Shown: positions 14,927-21,668 of the stretch, piece by piece
Position numbering within the stretch: position 1 is the stretch's first letter
How the letters are laid out: each line of letters begins with the position of its first letter
Source of the DNA: Streptococcus moroccensis
GTDB taxonomy: Bacteria > Bacillota > Bacilli > Lactobacillales > Streptococcaceae
Length of the DNA: 64,000 bases
Direction of reading: 5' to 3'
Assembly (NCBI RefSeq): GCF_030812835.1
Contig: NZ_JAUSTM010000004.1
Location: 1 to 64,000 of the forward strand
Program-made: the position numbers and the translations under genes
Notes under the pieces: generated by a model
What the model was told of the DNA's origin: nothing
Seen by the model: the letters and a program-made list of their open reading frames with translations, nothing else
The model's database searches: none

Positions 14927-15394
14927 ATGCATTATCTTATTTTATTGTTGATTTCAATGGTTCCATTGATTGAACTTCGTGGCGCAGTGCCTTACGGCAT
15001 TGCAAACGGTATTCCCTTTTGGCAAGCACTTTCTCTGGGTGTCCTTGGAAACATGCTGCCAGTGCCCATCATTTTCTTTTTTGCCCACAAAGTCTTGGTA
15101 TGGGGAGCAGATAAACCTGTTATTGGCCCTTTCTTTAGCTGGTGCCTTCGTAAAGGCCAAAAAGGTGGGAAAGTCTTGGAAGAAAAGGCTGGTAAGAACG
15201 GGATTTTCCTAGCCCTTCTTCTCTTTGTCGGTATTCCTATCCCAGGCACAGGCGCTTGGACAGGAACCTTGGCAGCCAGTATTTTAGGTTGGGACTTCAA
15301 AAAAAGTGTTGTGGTCATTATGCTAGGAGTGATTTTAGCAGGTGTCATCATGGGTTTTTTGACCGTATTTGGCCTCAACGTTTTTAGCCATTAA
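14927..15394 (+). CDS. small multidrug export family membrane protein (COG2426)
   Basis: An integral membrane protein of 155 residues with about four hydrophobic segments. It shows the COG2426 signatures: IELRGAVPYG near the N-terminus and GIPIPGTGAWTG in the middle. The family name 'small multidrug export-related' is historical and the transported substrate is unknown. The start has AAGGA upstream and its own promoter. It stands alone between ctsR (divergent) and gldA (convergent). Confidence 0.8.
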   Translation: MHYLILLLISMVPLIELRGAVPYGIANGIPFWQALSLGVLGNMLPVPIIFFFAHKVLVWGADKPVIGPFFSWCLRKGQKGGKVLEEKAGKNGIFLALLLFVGIPIPGTGAWTGTLAASILGWDFKKSVVVIMLGVILAGVIMGFLTVFGLNVFSH

Positions 15395-15441
15395 AAGAAT
15401 TCAACCTCACTAAATGACTAGTAAGGTTGAATTCTTTTTTT
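15393..15441. terminator. bidirectional terminator
   Basis: The arms AAAAGAATTCAACCT and AGGTTGAATTCTTTT carry T-runs on both strands. The hairpin overlaps the upstream stop codon and serves both this gene and the converging gldA. Confidence 0.88.
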
Positions 15442-15498
15442 GACGACTGATTACTATAAATTAGCAGTGAAACGTTCTTCCTACTAAGCTTGAATCCC

Positions 15499-16593
15499 TT
15501 ACTTATCTAGGGCCGCAACGTACTGATCTACAGCTAAGAGAGCAGAGGCCACATCATCTGCTGTAATAGCAAACGGCATTTGATGAATGGTTTCTCCTTC
15601 AATCGTTGCTTGTTTTCCGACTTTAAGCAAGGTATCGTAATCCGCATCAGCCAAGTGTAATTCCGATAACCGTGTTGGTAAGTTCAAAGCTTGGTAGAAG
15701 CGAATGTATTTGTTTAATTCTTCTTTAGGACGATTTTCCAAGAACAATTGGGTTAAGGTCCCATAGGCTACTTTTTCACCATGGGTCAAATGGTGAATAT
15801 CACCTTCTAATGCTGTAAAACCATTATGAATAGCATGAGCAGCCGCAAGCCCAGCACTTTCAAAGCCAAGACCACTCAGCAAAGTATTGGCCTCCACAAT
15901 ATTTTCTAAAGCTGTTGTCACGACTTTAGCTTCACAGCTAGCCATGGCTTGAAGGCCATCTGCAAAAAGTGTCTTTTCACAGGCCTGTGCAATGGCAACT
16001 CCTGCAATGGTCTGGTGCCCACCAGCCATGGTTGTTCCATTATTTTGGACAACAGCTCTAGCTTCTACCCAAGTCGCAAGACCATCTGCAATCCCTGAAG
16101 CTAGTAAACGCGGTGGTGCTTGACAGATGACCTGGGTATCTACTAAAACTAATTCTGGGTTTTTAGAGTAGAAGATATATTTTTCAAATGCCCCTTGGTC
16201 GGTATAAATAACAGATAAAGCTGAGGTCGGGGCATCGGTCGACGCGATAGTTGGGGCGATAATGACAGGAATCACTAACAAATCCGCAATCGCCTTAGCA
16301 CTATCAATCGTTTTACCACCACCAAGTCCAATAATGATATCGACCTGATTTTCCTTGCCTAAGTCAACGACGCGATTAATCTCATTATCAGACGCTTCTC
16401 CGTTAAAGGCTACCCGTGTTACCTCAAAAGATTTAGAGTTTAAATAGTCAATAAACCGCTGGCCAACAATATCAAATACGACATCGTCACAGAGAACTAA
16501 GGGACGTTTACCTAGTGCATTAATTTGGTCAGCACTTGAAAACAAAACATTTTTCCCTTGAACATAACGGGAAGGACTCGCAAAAACTTTCAT
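15499..16593 (-). CDS. gldA: glycerol dehydrogenase, iron/zinc alcohol dehydrogenase family
   Basis: The enzyme (364 residues) oxidises glycerol to dihydroxyacetone with NAD+. The nucleotide loop is GLGGGKTIDSAKAIAD near 93-108. The GldA signature PTIASTDAPTSALSV follows. Metal ligands are the Asp of SGIADGLATW, the first His of AAAHAIHNGF and the His of HLTHGEKVA. Its promoter overlaps a perfect cre box, so it is probably repressed by CcpA on good sugars. No dihydroxyacetone kinase genes are adjacent, so use of the product must be encoded elsewhere. Confidence 0.9.
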   Translation of the reverse strand: MKVFASPSRYVQGKNVLFSSADQINALGKRPLVLCDDVVFDIVGQRFIDYLNSKSFEVTRVAFNGEASDNEINRVVDLGKENQVDIIIGLGGGKTIDSAKAIADLLVIPVIIAPTIASTDAPTSALSVIYTDQGAFEKYIFYSKNPELVLVDTQVICQAPPRLLASGIADGLATWVEARAVVQNNGTTMAGGHQTIAGVAIAQACEKTLFADGLQAMASCEAKVVTTALENIVEANTLLSGLGFESAGLAAAHAIHNGFTALEGDIHHLTHGEKVAYGTLTQLFLENRPKEELNKYIRFYQALNLPTRLSELHLADADYDTLLKVGKQATIEGETIHQMPFAITADDVASALLAVDQYVAALDK

Positions 16594-16696
16594 TAGTTTA
16601 CCTCATTCAATCTAGAGAAAAGGATATTCTCTTAGTTATTAGTCGTCATACAGATACACCCAACCTCCCTTCTTTTTATGACGACTTCGCATTTTC

Positions 16697-16725
16697 AGTA
16701 TAACTTTTTCCAAAAGATTGTGCAA
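16697..16725 (-). promoter_or_regulatory. gldA promoter
   Basis: In minus sense TTGCAC and TATACT are spaced by 17 bases. The -35 hexamer lies partly inside the cre box at 16721-16734. The leader to gldA is about 100 bases. Confidence 0.75.
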
Positions 16726-16734
16726 ACGTTAACA
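16721..16734. promoter_or_regulatory. catabolite responsive element (cre)
   Basis: TGCAAACGTTAACA matches the cre consensus TGNAANCGNTNNCA at every fixed position. It overlaps the gldA -35, the arrangement expected for repression by CcpA. A 12-bp palindrome TATAGCGCTATA lies right next to it. Confidence 0.85.
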
Positions 16735-16829
16735 ATATAGCGCTATAACTTTTTTTCCAGTATACTATCCATTGGCTAAGATTTTTAAGAAAAGTCACTC
16801 GCATCCACCTTTACTACTTCATTGACTTT

Positions 16830-16860
16830 AAAAAGCTGAACCTTTAGCCCAGCTTTTTTT
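16830..16860 (-). terminator. terminator of the FAD/NAD(P)-binding gene
   Basis: The arms AAAAAGCTG and CAGCTTTTT flank an 11-base loop, with a short T-run in minus sense. The 304-bp gap 16594-16897 otherwise holds only the gldA promoter and cre box. Confidence 0.75.
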
Positions 16861-16897
16861 GATTCAAAAACGACTACTATAGCTAGCCTAATAAAAG

Positions 16898-18337
16898 TTA
16901 TCGACTAACCGCAACTGCTCTTTCTGCCATTTGTTGAATTTTTACCGTGGAATTATTTTGGTAAATGACACCATTAATCAATTCTCCATGAGCAAACAGA
17001 TTCAGCATGGTACCATAACGCGGAGAAATGATTTGAGCAGTTTCAGCTAGGACACTAAGACCTCCCTCGTCATCGATTTGTACGAGGTGCTGGTCTAATA
17101 ATTGTTGCAATAGAAGTGTAGCCTTCTTCTGATTTGCTTTTGTGAGGTGATAGCCCGTTGCATTAATCACATACGAAACCTTGCAAACTTCTCCTTCTTT
17201 TTGGATAATATCAAACTCCTCATCGTTTGCTACAACATCGGTTACCTGATTTAAAACAACTAAGCGTCCTGACTTATCAGCTCCTATCAGGACATCGGCT
17301 GATTCTTCTGGCATAGGGTTTCGAAGATTGATGATAGCTTTTTCATAAATCTCCTTGTACTCTTGACGGTCAGAATGCGTCATCCGAGGCCAAAGGTCAC
17401 TGAACCAATCTGCCACACGAGAAGCAAGCGCTTGTAGTCGATAAAGTTCCTCAGGGTAAGTTTCAGCTAAGCGAAGACCCTCTATCCCTGATGCTAGATA
17501 GGTTTCACAGGCATTTTCCCAATTCTGAAACCCAAGCGCCTGCAGCTCTTTTTCTAATAGTTCTTCAAATTCTTCTATAGAAAAATAATCTTCTAATCTC
17601 AAGCTTTCAAATTTGTCATCTGTCATCGCCACCCATTCGAACGGTTCTCCATCAAGGATACGAACGGTCGGAAAATAACCGGATCTTGAAAAAGCAAAAA
17701 CACGAGCTACAGGCTGGTTTAATAGCCATTTGAGCACATCAACTGCTGCCAAACCTGTCCCAATCAAAGAGACCGAACTATCCTTCCAAATAATGTCTTT
17801 TAGCTTCTTAATAGGATACGGGTCTCTGATATAATCTGAGTTGCCCTCCAACTGATACGGATCAATCGTTGGTAGATCTCCACAAGCCAGATGCAGCTCA
17901 TCAAAGGCTTGACCAAAGATTTCTCCATCGATGTGTACCTGCCATTGGTGCTGCTCTGAAAGGTAAGTTAAGTGGTCAACACGTTTTCTAACAACCGTTG
18001 CAGGTAGCTGGTCTAGTAATTCTTGACCACGCTCCTGCATATACTGACCATAAAGTGCGCGACTCACATAAGGTCGATCCACCGCATATCCTTTCGCGAT
18101 CAACCAAGCTTTAAAATCTCCCATATCCCGATAATCAAAGGAAATAGTATCAATAGGCGAGTTGATTAAAGCTTCATCGACATCCTCTTGGAAGGGAATC
18201 CCACGTCCAAAATGGTCTTTATCATCAAAACATACAATAGTTACCCCTGCTAGCTGTTTTTTTGATAATTGAGATAACCCCAATAAAACTGCCAGACCAC
18301 TGACTCCCATACCTACAATTGCGATTGATTTTGTCAT
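16898..18337 (-). CDS. FAD/NAD(P)-binding protein
   Basis: A cytoplasmic flavoprotein of 479 residues with an N-terminal Rossmann motif (IVGMGVSGLAVL, near 6-17). A second dinucleotide fold, SLIGTGLAAVDVLKWL, comes near residue 190. This matches the FAD-NAD(P)-binding domain family (PF13454 type), whose substrates are mostly unknown. The start ATG has TAGGAG nine bases upstream. It is monocistronic. A 20-bp perfect palindrome covers its probable -10. Confidence 0.75.
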   Translation of the reverse strand: MTKSIAIVGMGVSGLAVLLGLSQLSKKQLAGVTIVCFDDKDHFGRGIPFQEDVDEALINSPIDTISFDYRDMGDFKAWLIAKGYAVDRPYVSRALYGQYMQERGQELLDQLPATVVRKRVDHLTYLSEQHQWQVHIDGEIFGQAFDELHLACGDLPTIDPYQLEGNSDYIRDPYPIKKLKDIIWKDSSVSLIGTGLAAVDVLKWLLNQPVARVFAFSRSGYFPTVRILDGEPFEWVAMTDDKFESLRLEDYFSIEEFEELLEKELQALGFQNWENACETYLASGIEGLRLAETYPEELYRLQALASRVADWFSDLWPRMTHSDRQEYKEIYEKAIINLRNPMPEESADVLIGADKSGRLVVLNQVTDVVANDEEFDIIQKEGEVCKVSYVINATGYHLTKANQKKATLLLQQLLDQHLVQIDDEGGLSVLAETAQIISPRYGTMLNLFAHGELINGVIYQNNSTVKIQQMAERAVAVSR

Positions 18338-18352
18338 TTCTGTATTCTCCTA

Positions 18353-18372
18353 ATCTTATGATATCATAAGAT
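18353..18372. promoter_or_regulatory. 20-bp perfect palindrome at the FAD gene promoter
   Basis: ATCTTATGATATCATAAGAT is a perfect palindrome. It lies 16 bp upstream of the start codon and includes an extended -10 (TGATATCAT). It is probably an operator. I do not recognise the regulator. Confidence 0.6.
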
Positions 18373-18427
18373 AGAAATCCTGTCTGTAAAACATTGGATT
18401 AGATGACCGTCTTTTCTTCATTAACAT

Positions 18428-18470
18428 AAAAAGGCCCAACTCCTCAACCATTACCAGAGGAATTGGGTCT
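18428..18470 (-). terminator. tsf terminator
   Basis: In minus sense a 13-bp stem (GACCCAATTCCTC against GAGGAGTTGGGCC, one mismatch and one G-U pair) is followed by TTTTT. It closes the rpsB-tsf operon. Confidence 0.85.
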
Positions 18471-18527
18471 TATCTGTGGTTTCATTTTTGATAACTGAAA
18501 GGAACAATCATCCTCTCACTGTCACTC

Positions 18528-19568
18528 TTATTTACCGAGTGCTGCAGCCATTGTTGCTGCAACTTCATTTTCAAAATCATTGGCAGCTTTTTCAATACCG
18601 TCACCAACTTCAAAACGGGCAAAGCTAATCACTTTAGCACCTACAGATTCAAAGTAAGCTTCAACAGTTTTGCTGTCATCCATGATGTAGACTTGTGAAA
18701 GAAGTGTGTACGCTTGGTCTACTTGAGTATTGTCAAGCATGAAGCGGTCCATCTTACCTGGTACAATTTTATCCCAGATTTTTTCTGGTTTGCCTTCAGC
18801 AGCCAATTCAGCTTTGATATCAGCTTCAGCTTGTGCCAAAACATCATCAGTCAACTGAGCTTTTGAACCATATTTCAAAAGTGGCAAGGCTGGCTTGTCA
18901 ACCATAGCACGGCTTTCGTTGTCTTGCTCGATCTTGTGGTTGAGTTGTGCCAATTCGTCTTTGACAAATTGCTCATCCAATTCAGTGTATGAAAGAACAG
19001 TCGGTTTCATAGCAGCGATATGCATTGAAACTTGCTTAGCAAGGGCTTCATCGCCACCCTCAATCACTGAGATAACCCCGATACGACCACCGTTATGTTG
19101 GTAAGCACCAAACACTTGCTCATCAGTCTTTTCAACCAAGGCAAAACGACGGAATGAGATTTTCTCACCGATAGTTGCTGTTGCTGATACAAAAGCTGCT
19201 TCTAAAGTTTCACCTGAAGCTGTTGTCAAGGCAAGAGCTTCTTCGTTGTTAGCTGGTTTACCTTTAGCAATCACTTCAGCTGCTTCTTTAACAAGCGCTA
19301 CGAATTGATCGTTTTTCGCAACAAAGTCTGTTTCAGAGTTCACTTCAACAACTGCAGCAACATTGCCTTCTACAAAGACACCAGTCAAGCCTTCAGCTGC
19401 AACACGGTCAGCTTTCTTAGCAGCTTTTGCCATTCCTTTTTCACGGAGCAATTCTACCGCTTTATCGATATCACCATCTGTTTCAACCAATGCTTTTTTA
19501 GCGTCCATGACACCAGCACCAGATTTTTCACGCAATTCTTTTACAAGCTTAGCTGTAATTTCTGCCAT
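18528..19568 (-). CDS. tsf: translation elongation factor Ts
   Basis: This is the nucleotide exchange factor for EF-Tu, 346 residues. The UBA-like N-terminus and the TDFVAKN motif near residue 80 are both present. The length is typical of streptococcal EF-Ts. ATG has AAAAGGAG upstream. It lies 74 bp downstream of rpsB, which is the conserved pair, with a GC-rich hairpin between them. Confidence 0.98.
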   Translation of the reverse strand: MAEITAKLVKELREKSGAGVMDAKKALVETDGDIDKAVELLREKGMAKAAKKADRVAAEGLTGVFVEGNVAAVVEVNSETDFVAKNDQFVALVKEAAEVIAKGKPANNEEALALTTASGETLEAAFVSATATIGEKISFRRFALVEKTDEQVFGAYQHNGGRIGVISVIEGGDEALAKQVSMHIAAMKPTVLSYTELDEQFVKDELAQLNHKIEQDNESRAMVDKPALPLLKYGSKAQLTDDVLAQAEADIKAELAAEGKPEKIWDKIVPGKMDRFMLDNTQVDQAYTLLSQVYIMDDSKTVEAYFESVGAKVISFARFEVGDGIEKAANDFENEVAATMAAALGK

Positions 19569-19593
19569 TTATAGTCTCCTTTTTAAACGAAAT

Positions 19594-19622
19594 AAGGGAA
19601 CAGGGCTCCGCCCCGCCCCCTT
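19594..19622 (-). other. GC-rich hairpin between rpsB and tsf
   Basis: The outer arms AAGGG/CCCTT enclose an inner GGGC/GCCC stem in a C- and G-rich stretch that stands out from its surroundings. It may act as a partial terminator or processing site that sets the rpsB:tsf ratio. The T-run is weak. Confidence 0.45.
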
Positions 19623-19642
19623 AGGTTTTAGATTTACAATTA

Positions 19643-20425
19643 TTAAGCGTTATCGCCTTCTACAACTTCAACCAATTCTTCGATTGATTCAGTAGATGCT
19701 GGCTCTGAAGCTAATTCTGCTTCAACGGCTTCGACGCTGTCTTCACCTTGGTGACCTTCAATGATCGCATCAGCCATTTTAGCAGTGATGAGTTTAACCG
19801 CACGAATCGCATCGTCGTTTGATGGAATAATCACATCAATGTCATCTGGATCAGTGTTTGTATCAACCATAGCTACAACTGGAATACCCAATTTTTTAGC
19901 TTCTTTAACAGCGATTTGTTCTTTATGTGGGTCAACAACGTACATCACATCTGGGATGCGAGGCATGTCTTCGATACCACCCAAGAATTTTTCAAGACGA
20001 GCCATTTGTTTGTTAAGAAGGGCAACTTCTTTCTTAGGCAAGACTTCAAAAGTACCGTTTGCTTCCATCTCTTTGATTTCTTTAAAGCGACGGATACGTT
20101 TTTGAATAGTGTCCCAGTTAGTCAATGTGCCACCCAACCAACGGTGGTTGATGTAGTATTGACCAGCACGTTCAGCTTCTTCTTTGATGGCTTCAGAAGC
20201 TTGTTTCTTAGTTCCAACAAACAAGACAACCGCATCGTTAGCTGCTGCATCACGAACAAAGTCGTAAGCTTGATCAGCCAATTTTACAGTTTGTTGCAAG
20301 TCGATAACGTGGATGCCGTTACGTTCTGTAAAGATGTACTTCGCCATCTTAGGGTTCCAACGACGCGTTTGGTGACCGAAGTGCACACCCGCTTCGAGGA
20401 GTTGTTTCATTGAAATTACTGCCAT
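19643..20425 (-). CDS. rpsB: 30S ribosomal protein S2
   Basis: Ribosomal protein S2 of 260 residues, starting [20 protein letters not shown] with the conserved GVHFGH and RWLGGTLTN motifs. The C-terminal tail is acidic. The start has AAAGGAG upstream. It is the first gene of the rpsB-tsf operon, with a leader of about 110 bases. Confidence 0.99.
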   Translation of the reverse strand: MAVISMKQLLEAGVHFGHQTRRWNPKMAKYIFTERNGIHVIDLQQTVKLADQAYDFVRDAAANDAVVLFVGTKKQASEAIKEEAERAGQYYINHRWLGGTLTNWDTIQKRIRRFKEIKEMEANGTFEVLPKKEVALLNKQMARLEKFLGGIEDMPRIPDVMYVVDPHKEQIAVKEAKKLGIPVVAMVDTNTDPDDIDVIIPSNDDAIRAVKLITAKMADAIIEGHQGEDSVEAVEAELASEPASTESIEELVEVVEGDNA

Positions 20426-20542
20426 GAGTATTTCTCCTTTTTTGTTTTTTCCTCTCTAAGATTTCAACTCGCAAAACCACCACAAGGGCAACAGCTCCAC
20501 GATTCATCTTAGATGAGTATTTGTTGTTGTCACAACTTTATC

Positions 20543-20571
20543 ATGATAACAAAAAAATTCTCTTTTTGCAA
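20543..20571 (-). promoter_or_regulatory. rpsB promoter
   Basis: In minus sense TTGCAA and TATCAT are 17 bases apart, with the extended -10 element TGT-TATCAT. The rest of the 348-bp gap 20426-20773 holds the rpsB leader and, on the other strand, the tRNA promoter. I see no gene in it. Confidence 0.8.
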
Positions 20572-20725
20572 GCAATGTCTCTATTTAAAATCAAATCTTC
20601 AATCTTTTAGTGATATCTTCCACACCATGTCACCCCCATTGACTGCTTGCTTGAAGATTTCTATCCTCGAATACAATCATGCCTTACTCACAATCGAAGA
20701 AGTTTCGCAATTTCCGATTAAGACC

Positions 20726-20754
20726 TTGACGGAAGTTCATTTTTAGGGTAGAAT
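20726..20754 (+). promoter_or_regulatory. tRNA-Cys promoter
   Basis: TTGACG and TAGAAT are 17 bases apart, 19 bp ahead of the tRNA 5' end. Confidence 0.8.
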
Positions 20755-20773
20755 ATTATCTGTTATAGGTTCT

Positions 20774-20844
20774 GGCGGTATAGCCAAGTGGTAAGGCACG
20801 GCTCTGCAAAAGCTTGATCGTCGGTTCAAATCCGTCTACCGCCT
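20774..20844 (+). tRNA. tRNA-Cys (GCA)
   Basis: A 71-base cloverleaf. The acceptor stem GGCGGTA pairs with TACCGCC, the anticodon loop is CTCTGCAAA with anticodon GCA, and the T loop is GGTTCAAATCC. U is the discriminator base, as in cysteine tRNAs. The 3' part is the left attachment site of the prophage, and the gene stays intact. Confidence 0.97.
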
Positions 20845-20845
20845 T
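20826..20845 (+). repeat. attL core
   Basis: TCAAATCCGTCTACCGCCTT is identical to 53601-53620. It covers the tRNA-Cys T-loop 3' side, acceptor strand and one base beyond. Confidence 0.93.
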
Positions 20846-20874
20846 AAAGAAGAAAATCTTTCTTGCTTTTACAT

Positions 20875-20909
20875 AAAGAAAAGCCCTTGTTTTAGGGCTT
20901 TTCTTTGTT
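20875..20909. terminator. phage-borne terminator after tRNA-Cys
   Basis: The 13-bp arms AAAGAAAAGCCCT and AGGGCTTTTCTTT flank six bases. It lies inside the prophage, 30 bp after the tRNA, and replaces the displaced native terminator at 53642-53671. Confidence 0.85.
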
Positions 20910-20942
20910 TTTTATCAGGTTAAATCAGGCTAATTATGGAGA

Positions 20943-20967
20943 AGTTGGTGGGCAAATGGTGGGCAAA
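20943..20967 (+). repeat. left copy of 25-bp terminal repeat (probable integrase arm sites)
   Basis: Two tandem copies of TGGTGGGCAAA, preceded by AGT. The same 25 bases occur at 53546-53570, in the same orientation, inside the right end. Paired 11-bp direct repeats near both att cores fit arm-type binding sites for the integrase N-terminal domain. Confidence 0.7.
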
Positions 20968-20993
20968 AAAATAAAAAAAGTTTATTAAACTAC

Positions 20994-21022
20994 TTGACTA
21001 CTATTATAAATAATAGTATAAT
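20994..21022 (+). promoter_or_regulatory. strong promoter with internal operator
   Basis: TTGACT and TATAAT are spaced by 17 bases. The inverted repeat ACTATTAT-AA-ATAATAGT (21000-21017) fills the spacer, so a bound repressor would block RNA polymerase. A hairpin AAGGTAA/TTACCTT (21031-21051) with GGGAGG in its loop begins near the transcript 5' end. Confidence 0.85.
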
Positions 21023-21081
21023 ATAGACATAAGGTAAAGGGAGGTTACCTTAGACAAGGAAACTAACAGAAAGGAGTAAAA

Positions 21082-21186
21082 ATGTTTAGGTACTTAAAAA
21101 AGCCACTCAAGGTTCGAACAGATAAGTTGGTCGTCAAACTAAATCTTATCATCCTAACCATTGAATGGCACATCACGATTGGATAG
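21082..21186 (+). CDS. 34-residue phage protein of unknown function
   Basis: A small basic, amphipathic peptide: MFRYLKKPLKVRTDK followed by a hydrophobic stretch with LIILTIEW. AAAGGAG lies upstream at good spacing. It is the first gene after the strong promoter at 20994. The stop codon lies inside a GNRA-type hairpin. I recognise no family. It could be a toxin-like or superinfection peptide, but that is inference from size and setting. Confidence 0.6.
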   Translation: MFRYLKKPLKVRTDKLVVKLNLIILTIEWHITIG

Positions 21187-21217
21187 TGAGCAATCACTAT
21201 CCACCCCTTCGGGGGTG
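21181..21217 (+). other. tandem tetraloop hairpins in mRNA
   Basis: GGATAGTGA-GCAA-TCACTATCC (GNRA loop) is followed without a gap by CACCCC-TTCG-GGGGTG (UUCG loop). Both stems are perfect and share one C. No T-run follows, so this is not an ordinary terminator. It sits between the 34- and 33-residue genes, with the first stop codon in the first stem. Confidence 0.75.
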
Positions 21218-21242
21218 TACTTAAATATTATCAAAAAATGCT

Positions 21243-21344
21243 ATGAAAGTAAAATACAAAGTAAGTAAACATAAATTTGACTGGAAAGCCTTCTTGGTGT
21301 GGTCACTGCTTATTGCATTGATACTCTGGTTGGTTTTCAAATAA
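21243..21344 (+). CDS. 33-residue single-span membrane protein
   Basis: A basic N-terminus (MKVKYKVSKHKFDWK) is followed by one hydrophobic segment, AFLVWSLLIALILWLVF, and a final Lys. I see no good Shine-Dalgarno, so translation may depend on the hairpins or on coupling. It is the middle gene of the left-end module. Function unknown. Confidence 0.5.
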   Translation: MKVKYKVSKHKFDWKAFLVWSLLIALILWLVFK

Positions 21345-21356
21345 GGAGTATCATCT

Positions 21357-21548
21357 ATGATAAAAGTGTTATCCAAGGAAGAGATGATGAATTTCATCAA
21401 GAGTCATTCACGCTATCAAATAGCACAGGCCACAGGTATATCGGAGCAAACTTTAGCAAACTATGTCAAAGGTCGGACTGATATTGGTGGCATGTCTTTT
21501 GATAAAGTCATCAAAATAACTCAGTACTATAACAGTTTAAATCGCTAA
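21357..21548 (+). CDS. small helix-turn-helix protein
   Basis: A protein of 63 residues with a clear HTH: YQIAQATGISEQTLANYVKGR at about 21-41. AAGGAG lies upstream. It is the last gene of the left-end module and a natural candidate to bind the operator in the promoter at 20994. Expressed rightward, against the late genes, it is likely made in the lysogen. Confidence 0.75.
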   Translation: MIKVLSKEEMMNFIKSHSRYQIAQATGISEQTLANYVKGRTDIGGMSFDKVIKITQYYNSLNR

Positions 21549-21596
21549 TGTCTATTATATTGGATATTCCTTGAAATTTCCGTTTTAATGGAAAGT

Positions 21597-21636
21597 ATAA
21601 AAAAGACCGCCCAGTGTTAACTGAGCGGTTTTTTGG
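21597..21636. terminator. terminator between left-end module and endolysin
   Basis: The stem ACCGC-CAGT pairs with ACTG-GCGGT (one mismatch), with T-runs on both strands. It ends both the rightward small-gene module and the leftward late transcript. Confidence 0.88.
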
Positions 21637-21668
21637 ACTTATTTAAGGAGACTTCCCTCCTTTCTTTT

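Noticed and set aside
20513-20746. Rightward 77-codon frame between rpsB and tRNA-Cys
   Set aside because: It covers the rpsB promoter and the tRNA promoter, has no Shine-Dalgarno and no recognisable motif.
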